Assembly (NCBI RefSeq): GCF_025995175.1
Contig: NZ_BAPV01000004.1
Span: forward strand, 310,001 to 374,000
DNA from: Asaia krungthepensis NRIC 0535
GTDB lineage: Bacteria > Pseudomonadota > Alphaproteobacteria > Acetobacterales > Acetobacteraceae
Direction: 5' to 3'
DNA: 64,000 nucleotides
The notes below the pieces were generated by a model that had not been told where the DNA came from, ran no database searches, and saw only the letters and a program-made list of their open reading frames with translations. Position 1 is the stretch's first letter, and each line of letters starts with the position of its first letter. The position numbers and the translations under genes are program-made. Of this stretch, positions 29,338 through 38,470 are shown piece by piece.

Positions 29338-30489
29338 TCAGCGTGTCCCGAGCTTGAAGATCGTCGTGTAATCGAAGTGCTGGCCCGGGCGGAGTTCCGT
29401 GGTCGGGAACGCGGGGTGGTTGGGGCTGTCGGGATAGTGCTCGGCCTCGAGCGCGACAGCGTCGGTCTGACGATAGGCGCGGTGCGAAATGCCCGCGTAT
29501 TTCCCGGTCAGCGAATTTGACGTGTAGACCTGCAGACCAGGCTGATTGGTCGATACCTCAAGCGTACGCCCCGAAGCCGGATCGAAAATCACAGCGGCCG
29601 GGCGCGGAGCCTTGCCATAAGCGCCATCCACTACCCAGTTATGGTCATAACCACGGGCAATGAGCATCTGGGAGAAATCGCTGCGCAGTCGATCGCCGAT
29701 GCGCATGGGCTTGCGGAAATCGAGCGGTGTGTTCTTGACCGGAGCAAGTTCTCCTGTCGGGATCGAGGTGCCGTCGGTCGGGGTATAGCGCTCGGCATTG
29801 ACCTGCAGCACTTCGTTCTCGATCGAGCCCGAGCCTTCGCCATTCAGGTTCCAATAGGAATGATTGGTCAGGTTCAGAACGGTCGGTGCATCGGTGGTCG
29901 CCTGGTAATGCAGGCTGAGCGCATTGTTCTCATCGAGGGTGTAGGTCACATTGGTCGTGAGTGTCCCGGGGAAGCCCTGATCGCCATTGGGGCTCACAAG
30001 ACGCAGCGTGACCGAGGCGCCCTTGGCATTCTTCTTTGTGTCGACGAGCGTCCAGACATGCTTGTCAAAACCGACCTTGCCCCCATGGAGCGCGTTCGGC
30101 GGATCGGTCAGATCGGTATGGTAGCTTTTGCCATCGACGGTGAACGTGCCATGCGCCAGGCGATTGGCATAACGACCGATCATCGCACCAAAGAACAACC
30201 CGCCCTCTGCTGAGTCCTTGGTATAACCATCGAGCGTGCCGAAGCCGAGAACGAGATCCTGCACATGGCCGGAACGATCCGGCGCCTCGACGGACTGGAT
30301 GATCCCGCCATAAGTGATGACCCGAACAGTCATACCATGGTCGTTGGTCAGGGTGACGATCTTCACTTCCTGACCGGCAGGGGTCTTGCCCCAGGGTTCT
30401 GCCGTCACAGCGGGCGCCGCCTGCGCCGCACCGTCCATCATCCCGACAAGCGCCGCCAGACATACGGCGCTCTTCACTAATACTTTCAT
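29338..30489 (-). CDS. galM: Aldose 1-epimerase, exported
   Basis: A 383-residue mutarotase that interconverts alpha and beta anomers of aldoses. A Sec signal peptide (VLVKSAVCLAALVGMMDGAAQA) indicates the periplasm. Family motifs: VRVITYGGIIQSVEAPDR, MIGRYANRLAHGTF, PNALHGGKVGFDKHVW, TNHSYWNLNGEGSG with the catalytic His, and LEAEHYPDSPNHPAFP; the catalytic Glu lies in the C-terminal TELRPG region. Acetic acid bacteria oxidise sugars in the periplasm with quinoprotein dehydrogenases that prefer one anomer, so a periplasmic GalM is sensible there (inference). The start was set at the signal peptide. Confidence 0.93.
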   Translation of the reverse strand: MKVLVKSAVCLAALVGMMDGAAQAAPAVTAEPWGKTPAGQEVKIVTLTNDHGMTVRVITYGGIIQSVEAPDRSGHVQDLVLGFGTLDGYTKDSAEGGLFFGAMIGRYANRLAHGTFTVDGKSYHTDLTDPPNALHGGKVGFDKHVWTLVDTKKNAKGASVTLRLVSPNGDQGFPGTLTTNVTYTLDENNALSLHYQATTDAPTVLNLTNHSYWNLNGEGSGSIENEVLQVNAERYTPTDGTSIPTGELAPVKNTPLDFRKPMRIGDRLRSDFSQMLIARGYDHNWVVDGAYGKAPRPAAVIFDPASGRTLEVSTNQPGLQVYTSNSLTGKYAGISHRAYRQTDAVALEAEHYPDSPNHPAFPTTELRPGQHFDYTTIFKLGTR

Positions 30490-30850
30490 GGACAAGGTGC
30501 TTCCATCTGTTGATTCGCGGCCACACTGATCGGAGAAATGCTCTGTGTCAAAGTATATAAGGCCCTTCCGCCCCAACCATGCGGCTCTTCAAACGCTAGA
30601 GAGGCGGCATGAGTTGGCATCTACAGTCTGGCGTCTGGCAGACATCGTGCTAGAAAACCACGATGCCGCGTCTCTCCCGGGACAGCACGGTCATCTTCTC
30701 CCCCGCTGGCAGACGATGTCATGCTGCTCTTTTGAGCGATGCGAAAAGGTAACGAGACCGGGGCTGGATGCCAGCCTCGTACAAAACGATCGTGGGCAGG
30801 TGCGCAGTTTCTGGCGCGACCGAGCGCGCTGACACGACTTGGGGATTGCG
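30490..30850. other. Divergent spacer galM/mlaA
   Basis: 361 bases between divergent genes. It must hold both promoters. TATATA and TTGACA-like words occur near 30550-30560 but not at workable spacings. No credible gene or RNA is seen. Confidence 0.4.
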
Positions 30851-31696
30851 ATGACCGCACCGCTAGGTGATTCCGATAACCGGCTCGATGCCGGATCTGC
30901 CGTCGAGAGCAGAACGACACGGCATGAGAAGCGCAAGGGCGGCCGTCTTCTTGTCGGGCTGACAGCCCTCCTCTCCCTGAGCGCCTGCGCGAGCTGGCGT
31001 AACCCGCCCCCGAAGGATCCGGAAGCGCTGGCAGACTACAAGGAAGCCAACGACCCTTACGAGCCGGTCAACCGCAAGATGTACGGCATCCAGATGTGGG
31101 CCTATCACCACGCGCTGCGCCCCGTGGGCAAGGCCTGGGCATGGGCCGTTCCAAAGCCGATCCGCAACTCGATCGATAACCTGAACCAGACCTGGTACAT
31201 GCCCACCGTCTTCTTCAGCGATGTCGGTGCAGGCAAGCCGCGTCGTGCTGGCGACGATTTCATGCGTTACGTGATCAACATGACGCTGGGCGCGGCCGGT
31301 TTCATCGATGTTGCGACCTCACTGGGCTATCCGCATCACGACAGCGATCCCGGGCTGACGCTGGCAACCTGGGGCGTCCCGAGCGGCCCCTATCTCTTCC
31401 TCCCCGGGCTCGGACCGAACACCCTGCGTGACGCGGGCGGCTATGCCATTGCCCAGGGCCTGTCGCCGATCAACTATGTGCCCCGTGGCTACGGCCTTCT
31501 GACCTTCAACTGGGCCTATAATATCGCTGGCGTTCTGGGGGGCTTTTCAAGCCATATTGACGAGATCGATCAGGTCGAACAGGATTCGCTCGATCCCTAT
31601 GCGTTCATCAGAAGCGCCTGGCAGCAGAACCGTCAAAGCCAGGTTGACGCCATACGTAACGACCACCGGGCGACCGTGCCGGACTGGTACAATTAA
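30851..31696 (+). CDS. mlaA: MlaA/VacJ lipoprotein
   Basis: A 281-residue outer-membrane lipoprotein of the Mla system, which returns mislocalised phospholipids from the outer leaflet. A basic N-terminus leads to the lipobox LLSLSACASW. Family blocks: NDPYEPVNRKMYGIQMW, NLNQTWYMPTVFFSDV, FMRYVINMTLGAAGFIDVA, GLTLATWGVPSGPYLFLPGLGPNTLRD and the tail SLDPYAFIRSAWQQN. An ATG with GGGGA upstream was preferred to a TTG at 30839. The N-terminal part before the lipobox (about 40 residues) is longer than usual. mlaC follows 12 bases later. Confidence 0.94.
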   Translation: MTAPLGDSDNRLDAGSAVESRTTRHEKRKGGRLLVGLTALLSLSACASWRNPPPKDPEALADYKEANDPYEPVNRKMYGIQMWAYHHALRPVGKAWAWAVPKPIRNSIDNLNQTWYMPTVFFSDVGAGKPRRAGDDFMRYVINMTLGAAGFIDVATSLGYPHHDSDPGLTLATWGVPSGPYLFLPGLGPNTLRDAGGYAIAQGLSPINYVPRGYGLLTFNWAYNIAGVLGGFSSHIDEIDQVEQDSLDPYAFIRSAWQQNRQSQVDAIRNDHRATVPDWYN

Positions 31697-31708
31697 GGAC
31701 CTCCCGAC

Positions 31709-32326
31709 ATGCTCAAGACCTGCCTCTCCTTTTCCCGCCGCACAGCTCTGGGTGTCCTGACCACGGCGCTCGTCTCGGTCGCGGCCCTGTCCAGCCCCGC
31801 CCATGCGGAAGACGCACAGGGCTTCGTCACCTCTTTCGGTGGCAAGCTGGTCGGGATCATCAACAGCGACAAATCCCTGTCCGAGAAGCGCGCCGAAGTG
31901 CTGCCTCTGTTGCAGGATAACGTCGATATCGCCACCATCGGCAAATTCTGCCTCGGTCGTTACTGGCGCACCGCGACGCCGGACCAGCAGGCGCAATATC
32001 TGAAGCTGTTCCATCAGGTTCTGGTCAACGCGGTGACCGACAAGATCGGCGATTACCGCGGCGTCAGTTTCAAGGTGACCGGCACATCCAATACGACCAA
32101 TGGCGAACTGGTCAGCGCCCAGATTATGCGTCCTGGCCAGCCCGTGGCCGATATGGGCCTGCTGATTGCCCATGATGGCGGCATGAAAATTGTCGACATG
32201 ATTGGTGAAGGCACCAGCCTGCGTCTGACCCAGCGACAGGACTACAGCTCTTACCTCGCCCGCAATGGTGGCAATGTCGCCACGCTGATCAGCGCTCTGG
32301 AGCGTCAGCTCTCTCACCGCCACTGA
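31709..32326 (+). CDS. mlaC: MlaC periplasmic phospholipid-binding protein
   Basis: A 205-residue protein with a signal peptide (RRTALGVLTTALVSVAALSSPAHA) and the MlaC fold: VLPLLQDNVDIATIGKFCLGRYWRTATPDQQAQYLKLF, then a C-terminal GGMKIVDMIGEGTSLRLTQRQDYSSYL. It shuttles lipids between MlaA at the outer membrane and the MlaFEDB transporter at the inner membrane. The transporter genes are not in this window. An AAGGA site precedes the ATG; co-transcribed with mlaA. Confidence 0.93.
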   Translation: MLKTCLSFSRRTALGVLTTALVSVAALSSPAHAEDAQGFVTSFGGKLVGIINSDKSLSEKRAEVLPLLQDNVDIATIGKFCLGRYWRTATPDQQAQYLKLFHQVLVNAVTDKIGDYRGVSFKVTGTSNTTNGELVSAQIMRPGQPVADMGLLIAHDGGMKIVDMIGEGTSLRLTQRQDYSSYLARNGGNVATLISALERQLSHRH

Positions 32327-32336
32327 CCACTGATTC

Positions 32337-32370
32337 TTATCGTCGGAAGCTGTAACGCTCCCGACGATAA
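32337..32370 (+). terminator. Hairpin after mlaC
   Basis: A perfect 10-bp stem (TTATCGTCGG and CCGACGATAA) with a 14-base loop, the inner part of which can pair further (AGC and GCT). It lies 10 bases after the mlaC stop and 10 before the next start. There is no T tract. Confidence 0.55.
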
Positions 32371-32380
32371 GACCTGCTTC

Positions 32381-33115
32381 ATGGAAATAGCCGTCCTCGC
32401 AGACATACACGGCAATCTCGCGGCACTTGATGCCGTCCTGGCAGATTGTGCTCTCCATGGCGTCGACCAGCTGGTTGTTCTCGGCGACCATTTCTCCGGT
32501 CCGCTCCTGCCCTTCGAAACAGCCGAAAGACTGATCTCCCTCGCCCCGACTGCTATTGCCGGCAATCACGAGCGGCAGCTTCTCACGCAATCATTGCATG
32601 AGATGGGCGAAACAGACCGCTTCACCTGCCAGGCTCTTGCCCCTCACCATTTTGACTGGATGACCGGGCTTCCGGCAACACTTCGGCTGGAGAACGATAT
32701 CCTTCTCGTTCATGGCACCCCCACCAGCGACACGGCCTATTTCCTTGAAACTGTCTCGGCTGAGGGCCTGCATCCCGCCACGCAGGTAGAAATTGTCGCC
32801 CGCGCCGAGGGTACGGACGCCCGCATCATCCTGTGCGGTCATACCCATATCCAGCGCAAGGTGGCATTCGGAGACGGGAGACTGGCAATCAATCCCGGTA
32901 GCGTGGGTCTTCCCGCCTATGAGGATACCGAGCCGTTCCCTCATCAGATCAGTAATACCTCTCCGCACGCACGTTACGCACTCCTCAACGACGCAAATGG
33001 CGACTGGGCTGCCAGCTTCCATACGGTCGCCTATGACTGGGAGCAGGCGGCACAAATTGCAGAGAGAAATGGCCGACCAGAATGGGCCAGGGCACTGCGT
33101 ACGGGGCGCCTTTAG
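32381..33115 (+). CDS. Metallophosphoesterase
   Basis: A 244-residue calcineurin-like phosphoesterase of the YfcE/MJ0936-like type. All metal-binding motifs are present: DIHGN, VVLGDHFSG, AGNHERQ, LLVHGTPT and CGHTHIQRK, with the trailing NPGSVG. The enzyme likely hydrolyses phosphodiesters in the cytoplasm; no signal peptide. Substrate unknown. It follows mlaC after a hairpin. Confidence 0.9.
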   Translation: MEIAVLADIHGNLAALDAVLADCALHGVDQLVVLGDHFSGPLLPFETAERLISLAPTAIAGNHERQLLTQSLHEMGETDRFTCQALAPHHFDWMTGLPATLRLENDILLVHGTPTSDTAYFLETVSAEGLHPATQVEIVARAEGTDARIILCGHTHIQRKVAFGDGRLAINPGSVGLPAYEDTEPFPHQISNTSPHARYALLNDANGDWAASFHTVAYDWEQAAQIAERNGRPEWARALRTGRL

Positions 33116-33135
33116 GCCGGAGGAGCCCGCCTGTC

Positions 33136-33630
33136 CTACCTGATTTCATAAACGAGCATCAGATAACCATCGCGCTCGAAGCTTTCCACATGGTGCATGC
33201 CGATACTACCCAGCACGATGCGGGAAGGCATGTTGTCCTCGCGGGTGACGCCCACCACGCGTTCCACGCCTGCATCCAGCGCAAAACGCAGCGCTGCACC
33301 CGCTGCCTCACGCGCAATACCACGCCCGGCGGCCTCGGGTATCAACGCAAAACGCAGGCCCAGACCGCGCCCGTCGGGACGCTCATGCAGCCCCGTAATC
33401 CCCACGAAGCGATTATTTTCGCGAATGGTGAAAATGCCGATGCCGCGCTTTGCCCAGAAAGCGAGGTCATCGGCCATTTCGTCTTCAACCTGCCGAAGCG
33501 AGCGCACACCCCCCAGCATACGCCCGAACGAGGCGCCATTGGTCTTGAGGCGAATCATGTCCTGCATGTCGTGCCAGCTCACGGGCTGCAGCACGAGCCG
33601 CTGGGTCCGTATCTGACGCCCAAGCGTCAC
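33136..33630 (-). CDS. GNAT-family N-acetyltransferase
   Basis: A 164-residue RimJ/RimL-like acetyltransferase. It has the N-terminal IRTQRLVLQPVSWHD, a core FVGITGLHERPDGRGLGLRFAL, the acetyl-CoA loop GRGIAREAAGAALRFAL, and a late DNMPSRIVLGSIGM helix. The start codon is GTG. It may acetylate a protein N-terminus or a small amine; substrate unknown. Convergent with the phosphoesterase gene. Confidence 0.88.
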   Translation of the reverse strand: MTLGRQIRTQRLVLQPVSWHDMQDMIRLKTNGASFGRMLGGVRSLRQVEDEMADDLAFWAKRGIGIFTIRENNRFVGITGLHERPDGRGLGLRFALIPEAAGRGIAREAAGAALRFALDAGVERVVGVTREDNMPSRIVLGSIGMHHVESFERDGYLMLVYEIR

Positions 33631-33698
33631 GATACGGACCCGGTCATGACATCGGCAAGGGAGATGTCAGAGAAACGCCGCTCCGACATCCTCATCCC

Positions 33699-35378
33699 TT
33701 AGCGTGCGATGGGGCGATACTTGATACGGCTCGGTTCGGTCGAATCCGGGCCGAGGCGGCGGCGCTTGTCTTCTTCATAATCCTGGAAGTTACCCTCGAA
33801 CCATTCGACATGGCTATCGCCTTCGAAGGCCAGGATATGCGTAGCAAGACGGTCGAGGAACCAGCGATCATGCGAGATGACCACGGCGCAACCGGCAAAT
33901 TCCGCCAGAGCGTCTTCGAGCGCGCGCAGCGTGTCGACATCGAGATCGTTGGTCGGTTCGTCGAGCAGAATGACATTGCTGTCCTTCTTGAGCATCTTGG
34001 CCAGATGCACGCGGTTACGCTCACCGCCCGAGAGCACTCCAACGCGCTTCTGCTGATCCGAGCCCTTGAAGTTGAATGCCCCGACATAGGCGCGTGACGG
34101 CACTGTGCGCTTGCCAAGCTGGATGACATCCGTACCGCCCGAGATTTCTTCCCACACCGTCTTGCTGTCATCGAGCGAGTCGCGGGACTGGTCGACATAA
34201 CCGAGCTTGACCGTGTCACCGATCTTGAGCGCACCGCCATCCGGCTGATCCTGACCCGTGATCATCTTGAACAGCGTGGACTTACCCGCGCCGTTTGGCC
34301 CGATCACGCCCACGATACCACCCGGCGGCAGCTTGAAGTTCAGACCGTCGATCAGCAAGCGATCGCCAAAGCCCTTGGAGAGATTCTCGGCCTCGATGAC
34401 CGTGCCACCCAGACGGGGGCCGGGGGTGATGACGATATCGGCCGTGCCACCGGCACGCTCCTGACTGGCGGCAAGCATTTCCTCGTATTTGGTGATACGG
34501 GCCTTGCTCTTGGCCTGACGGGCCTTGGGCGAGGCGCTGATCCATTCCTGCTCGGCGGCAAGGGCGCGCTGGCGCGAGCTCTCTTCCTTCTCCTCCTGGG
34601 CAAGACGCTTGCGCTTCTGGGTCAGCCAGGATGAGTAATTGCCTTCGAAAGGATAGCCACGACCGCGCTCGATTTCGAGAATCCAGTTCGTGACATTGTC
34701 GAGGAAGTAACGGTCATGGGTGATGACCATGACGGTGCCCTGATAATCGCGCAGGGTCTTTTCGAGCCAGGCCACGCTCTCGGCATCGAGATGGTTGGTC
34801 GGTTCGTCGAGCAGCAGCAGGTCAGGCTTTTCGAGCAGCAGGCGGCACAACGCCACGCGACGGCGCTCACCACCAGAAAGCATGGTGACGGGGCTGTCGG
34901 CAGGCGGGCAGCGCAGGGCTTCAAGCGCGATCTCGAGCTTGCGATCGAGCTCCCAGCCGTCGCCGGCGTCGATCTTTTCCTGCAACTCGGCCTGTTCGGC
35001 CAGAAGAGCGGTCATTTCATCGTCGGTCATCGGCTCGGCGAACGCCATCGAGATCTCGTTGAAGCGATCCACCGCGTGCTTCAGGTCACCGAAGCCGAGT
35101 GCCACGTTCTCACCGACGGTCAGGGACTCGTCGAGCTTGGGCTCCTGCTCCAGATAACCGATGCGCGCGCCTTCGGCGCCCCAGGCCTCGCCGCCATATT
35201 CCTTTTCGATACCGGCCATGATCTTGAGCAGCGTGGACTTACCGGCACCGTTCACACCGAGCACACCGATCTTGACGCCGGGGAGGAAGGACAGGGTGAT
35301 ACCCTTGAAGACTTCACGCCCCCCGGGATAGGCCTTCGTCAGGTCCTTCATGACATAGACATACTGATAGGCGGCCAT
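33699..35378 (-). CDS. ettA: Energy-dependent translational throttle protein EttA (ABC-F)
   Basis: A 559-residue soluble protein with two ABC ATPase domains and no membrane part; E. coli EttA has 555. Walker A motifs are [13 protein letters not shown] and [13 protein letters not shown]; signatures are [11 protein letters not shown] and [11 protein letters not shown]; Walker B are [12 protein letters not shown] and [12 protein letters not shown]. The linker with the [12 protein letters not shown] region between domains and the start [20 protein letters not shown] are characteristic. EttA binds the ribosomal E site and gates elongation according to the ADP/ATP ratio. The upstream 37-residue in-frame extension was rejected. 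Confidence 0.96.
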   Translation of the reverse strand: MAAYQYVYVMKDLTKAYPGGREVFKGITLSFLPGVKIGVLGVNGAGKSTLLKIMAGIEKEYGGEAWGAEGARIGYLEQEPKLDESLTVGENVALGFGDLKHAVDRFNEISMAFAEPMTDDEMTALLAEQAELQEKIDAGDGWELDRKLEIALEALRCPPADSPVTMLSGGERRRVALCRLLLEKPDLLLLDEPTNHLDAESVAWLEKTLRDYQGTVMVITHDRYFLDNVTNWILEIERGRGYPFEGNYSSWLTQKRKRLAQEEKEESSRQRALAAEQEWISASPKARQAKSKARITKYEEMLAASQERAGGTADIVITPGPRLGGTVIEAENLSKGFGDRLLIDGLNFKLPPGGIVGVIGPNGAGKSTLFKMITGQDQPDGGALKIGDTVKLGYVDQSRDSLDDSKTVWEEISGGTDVIQLGKRTVPSRAYVGAFNFKGSDQQKRVGVLSGGERNRVHLAKMLKKDSNVILLDEPTNDLDVDTLRALEDALAEFAGCAVVISHDRWFLDRLATHILAFEGDSHVEWFEGNFQDYEEDKRRRLGPDSTEPSRIKYRPIAR

Positions 35379-35458
35379 GACGGATCTCCTGATGAAATGG
35401 TCGGTCGGAAAAGACGAGAACGCGGCTCGAGTGCGCTCCTGTACGGAGCGAAAACCCC

Positions 35459-35532
35459 TGCGCCCGGCAGGACTCGAACCCGCAACCAAGCCGTTATGAG
35501 CGGCCTGCTCTAACCAATTGAGCTACAGGCGC
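35459..35532 (-). tRNA. tRNA with anticodon CAU (Ile2 or elongator Met)
   Basis: A 74-base cloverleaf on the minus strand. Acceptor GCGCCTG pairs with CGGGCGC (one G-U), the D arm is GCTCAATTGGTTAGAGC, the anticodon stem-loop is GGCCG-CTCATAA-CGGCT, and the T arm is GCGGG-TTCGAGT-CCTGC. The discriminator is A and CCA is not encoded. Initiator features (three GC pairs flanking the anticodon loop, first-pair mismatch) are absent. The GGCTTGGT stretch after the anticodon stem resembles bacterial Ile2, whose C34 is modified to lysidine, more than elongator Met. Confidence 0.95.
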
Positions 35533-35698
35533 ACAGGTTAGGCTCGGAATCGCGCAATTCCCTTCTTTTTGCAAGACGGCGCGGCAAAGAAATCCGTATT
35601 CGCCCCAAATTCCCGGTGTTAGGGAAATCCAGTGTTCGACCACCCGGGACCGGTGGCCAGATTCTTTTCCAACGCCTGCTGCAGTGGGAATGCACCCC

Positions 35699-36004
35699 AT
35701 GACGACACAGCCTTCTCTCCCCGATGATTCCTCGAAGCCGCGTATCGCGATACGCTATTGCACGCAGTGCAACTGGATGCTGCGCTCCGCCTGGATCGCG
35801 CAGGAGTTGCTTTCCAGCTTCGGAACCGACCTTGGTGAGGTCGCACTGGTGCCGGATACCGGGGGGCATTTCAGCATCACGGTCGGGGACGTGCTTCTGT
35901 GGGAGCGCAAACGCGATGGGGGCTTCCCCGGCCCGAAGGAGATCAAGCAGCGTCTGCGCGATATCATCGCTCCGGAGCGGGACCTCGGTCATGTGGACCG
36001 CTGA
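35699..36004 (+). CDS. SelW/SelT-like Rdx-family protein
   Basis: A protein of about 101 residues. PRIAIRYCTQCNWMLRSAWIAQEL carries the thioredoxin-like CxxC, where animal homologues have Cys-x-x-selenocysteine. Further blocks are LGEVALVPDTGGHFSITVGD and LWERKRDGGFPGPKEIKQRLRD, all typical of bacterial Rdx proteins. The role is thought to be redox-related but is unproven. Starts at 35690 and 35699 are both possible. Confidence 0.9.
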   Translation: MTTQPSLPDDSSKPRIAIRYCTQCNWMLRSAWIAQELLSSFGTDLGEVALVPDTGGHFSITVGDVLLWERKRDGGFPGPKEIKQRLRDIIAPERDLGHVDR

Positions 36005-36160
36005 GAAACGCCGAACGATGACGCGTATAGAACACATCAAAACGGAAAAACGTGGCGATGTTAACAATATGTCCGGTACATAACGTTACGGCGTCTGTGC
36101 AGCGTCCTGTCGAACCGCTAGGATCGCACCATAAATTCAACCCTTCCAGGAAATGAAGTG

Positions 36161-36682
36161 ATGGACGTCACCAAAATCTCCCCCGGCAAGTCTGTTCCCG
36201 ACGACATCAATGTTGTCATCGAGATCCCTCAGGGCTCTTCGGTCAAGTATGAAGTCGATAAGGAGAGCGGCGCGGTTTTCGTCGACCGCTTCCTGTTCAC
36301 CCCGATGAACTACCCGGCTGCCTACGGCTTCATCCCCAACACGCTGGCCGCAGACGGCGATCCGGCTGATGCGCTTGTGCTCGCTCCGGGCCCGATCGTT
36401 CCGGGTGCGGTCATCCGTGCACGTCCGATCGGCATGCTGAAGATGGAAGATGAGAGCGGCCAGGATGAGAAGATCATCTGCGTGCCGCATGACAAGATCC
36501 ATACGCAGTACACCGATGTAAAGACCATCAACGATCTGCCGGAAATCACGCTGAAGGCTATCGGACACTTCTTCGAACGCTACAAGGATCTTGAGCCCAA
36601 CAAGTGGGTGAAAGTCTCGGGCTGGGAAGGCCCGGAAGAAGCAAAGAAAGCGATTCTTGCAGCACTTGAAGCTGCCAAGTAA
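36161..36682 (+). CDS. ppa: Inorganic pyrophosphatase (family I)
   Basis: A 173-residue soluble pyrophosphatase. It has the signature DGDPADALVL, the substrate-binding INVVIEIPQGSSVKYEVDK, FVDRFLFTPMNYPAAYGFIPNT, and the C-terminal FFERYKDLEPNKWVKVSGW. It hydrolyses PPi from biosynthetic reactions, requiring Mg2+. The start ATG follows AGGAA; a GTG three bases earlier is less likely. A strong terminator follows. Confidence 0.97.
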   Translation: MDVTKISPGKSVPDDINVVIEIPQGSSVKYEVDKESGAVFVDRFLFTPMNYPAAYGFIPNTLAADGDPADALVLAPGPIVPGAVIRARPIGMLKMEDESGQDEKIICVPHDKIHTQYTDVKTINDLPEITLKAIGHFFERYKDLEPNKWVKVSGWEGPEEAKKAILAALEAAK

Positions 36683-36707
36683 TCAGCTCTCGCTGTAATA
36701 AACAGTG

Positions 36708-36740
36708 ACCGGAAAGACACACCGTCTTTCCGGTTTTCTG
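36708..36740 (+). terminator. Intrinsic terminator of ppa
   Basis: A perfect 11-bp stem (ACCGGAAAGAC and GTCTTTCCGGT) with an ACACC loop, followed by TTTCTG. Confidence 0.85.
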
Positions 36741-36893
36741 TATCACAGGGCTGTGAGGCCATATACCGCCCCAGTCATGTTGCCAAATCTAAATCAAATG
36801 TAATAAAAGGGTCATGTTGGGATCAGGAAGGAAATCCTCTTCCCTCAAAGCACCGGAACCCTGCGTTATCCATCCGACTGGCGGACTGCCCTC

Positions 36894-38363
36894 ATGTCTC
36901 TTCCCCGTACTTCCCTAAAGGCGCTGGGTGTCGTCACCACAGCCCTCGCCACCTTCTCAGCCATCCCGTCAGCTCAGGCGCAGTCGCCTCTGGCGGGCGG
37001 CGCACCGAACAGCACGGGTCTCGCCCCCGCCGTTCGTGTCTCGAGCCCGATCGGCACCGTCAATTTCCAGAACTCCTCCGTCCCCCCGCTGCCTCATCCG
37101 GAAGCGATCTTTGACGATCCCTGGGGCTGGAATACCTGGCTGCGCCAGCATGGTGTCGCGATCCTGCTCGACACGACCAACGAATTCGCTGGCGCCATCA
37201 CCAGCCCGACCAAGAATCTGGGCTTGAAACAGGGGAGCAGCAACGCGGGCCAGTATGGCTTCGAAACCGATATCGACTGGGAAAAGCTCGCTGGCGTAAG
37301 AGGGTTTTCAACCCACACCATGATGGTCGGTCGCTACGGCATCCCCGCCAGCCGCATGTTCGGTGACAACCTGAACCCCAGCCAGGAAATCTATGGCGCT
37401 GGCGGCAACGTGGTCGTCCATCTCGTCTATGTCTATGGCGAAGAGACCCTCTACAACGGTCATCTCGATATCGCAGCCGGTCGTATTCCCCTGCTGACCG
37501 ACTTCTCATCGAACCCGCTGTACTGCAACTTCATGAACAATGCTTTCTGCGGTAACCCGAAAGCATCGTCCGACAATACCAGCCACTCGTCCTATCCTGA
37601 CTCGAACTGGGCCGCCCGCATTCGTGTCCGTCCGTCGCAGTACACCTATATCCAGGCCGGTGTGTACTTCAACACGATGGGCATTTACGGCGTCAAACAG
37701 ATGCGTACAGGCTTCAAGTGGAACGGCGCCGATATCAACGGCGAAGCCGCACCGGTCGAAGCCGGATGGGAACCCATCTTCGGCAAGGATAAGCTGCCCG
37801 GTCACTACAAGATCGGTGGCATTGTCGATACGGCACCTCATCCCGACGTACTCTACGATATCAACGACAATTACTGGGCTGTAACAGGTCAGGCCCGCAA
37901 GGTGCATAACAACTCGTGGTCTGCCTATGCCCTGGCTGACCAGATGATCATGCGCCACAAGGGTAATGGTCCCGATGCCGGCATGACCCTCCTTGGCGTC
38001 TTCTACAATAACTCGCCCGTCACCCAGACCCGCGAGCGCCAGTTCTCTCTCGGCGTGCTGGATCGCGGCTTCTGGAAGTCCCGTCCGCTCGATGCCTGGG
38101 GCGTGAACTTCAGCTACATCCAGGTCTCCAAGAAGGTGAAGACCGCGCAGCAGATCCAGCAGAGCCTCGGCTATCAGACCCTGCTGAACGGGTCATTCTT
38201 CCCGCAGACCAACGGGATGGTGATCGAAGCGATGTATCAGATCCGCGTATGGCGCGGCATCACCTTCGCTCCCGATTTCCAGTACTTCATCCGTCCGGGT
38301 GCCCAGCAGGGCCTGAAGGACGCAGCGGTTCTCGGCTTCAAGTCCCATATCGAAATCTTCTGA
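36894..38363 (+). CDS. OprB-family carbohydrate-selective porin
   Basis: A 489-residue outer-membrane protein with a signal peptide (LGVVTTALATFSAIPSAQA). OprB landmarks: WLRQHGVAILLDTTNEFAG, GFSTHTMMVGRYG, HLDIAAGRIPLLTDF with the small-Cys NPLYCNFMNNAFCGNP loop, IRVRPSQYTYIQAGVYFN, a VDTAPHPDV turn, and the C-terminal LGFKSHIEIF ending in Phe, as outer-membrane barrels do. It is expected to pass glucose and similar sugars into the periplasm for oxidation. Single gene with its own terminator. Confidence 0.93.
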   Translation: MSLPRTSLKALGVVTTALATFSAIPSAQAQSPLAGGAPNSTGLAPAVRVSSPIGTVNFQNSSVPPLPHPEAIFDDPWGWNTWLRQHGVAILLDTTNEFAGAITSPTKNLGLKQGSSNAGQYGFETDIDWEKLAGVRGFSTHTMMVGRYGIPASRMFGDNLNPSQEIYGAGGNVVVHLVYVYGEETLYNGHLDIAAGRIPLLTDFSSNPLYCNFMNNAFCGNPKASSDNTSHSSYPDSNWAARIRVRPSQYTYIQAGVYFNTMGIYGVKQMRTGFKWNGADINGEAAPVEAGWEPIFGKDKLPGHYKIGGIVDTAPHPDVLYDINDNYWAVTGQARKVHNNSWSAYALADQMIMRHKGNGPDAGMTLLGVFYNNSPVTQTRERQFSLGVLDRGFWKSRPLDAWGVNFSYIQVSKKVKTAQQIQQSLGYQTLLNGSFFPQTNGMVIEAMYQIRVWRGITFAPDFQYFIRPGAQQGLKDAAVLGFKSHIEIF

Positions 38364-38409
38364 CCGGTCTCCGGCCCGAAAGGGCTGGATTATTCAGCAG
38401 GTCTCAACG

Positions 38410-38445
38410 AAAAAGGCCGGATCGCTCAGCCGATCCGGCCTTTTT
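38410..38445. terminator. Bidirectional intrinsic terminator after oprB
   Basis: A 10-bp stem (GGCCGGATCG and CGATCCGGCC) with a six-base loop, flanked by A5 on the left and T5 on the right. It serves oprB and the convergent minus-strand glycosyltransferase cluster. Confidence 0.9.
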
Positions 38446-38470
38446 CATGAACAGCGCCCGGGCAGCTCAA

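Noticed and set aside
30490-30850. Small genes of 95 and 99 residues in the galM/mlaA spacer
   Set aside because: They overlap each other on opposite strands, lack ribosome sites and have no protein-like motif.
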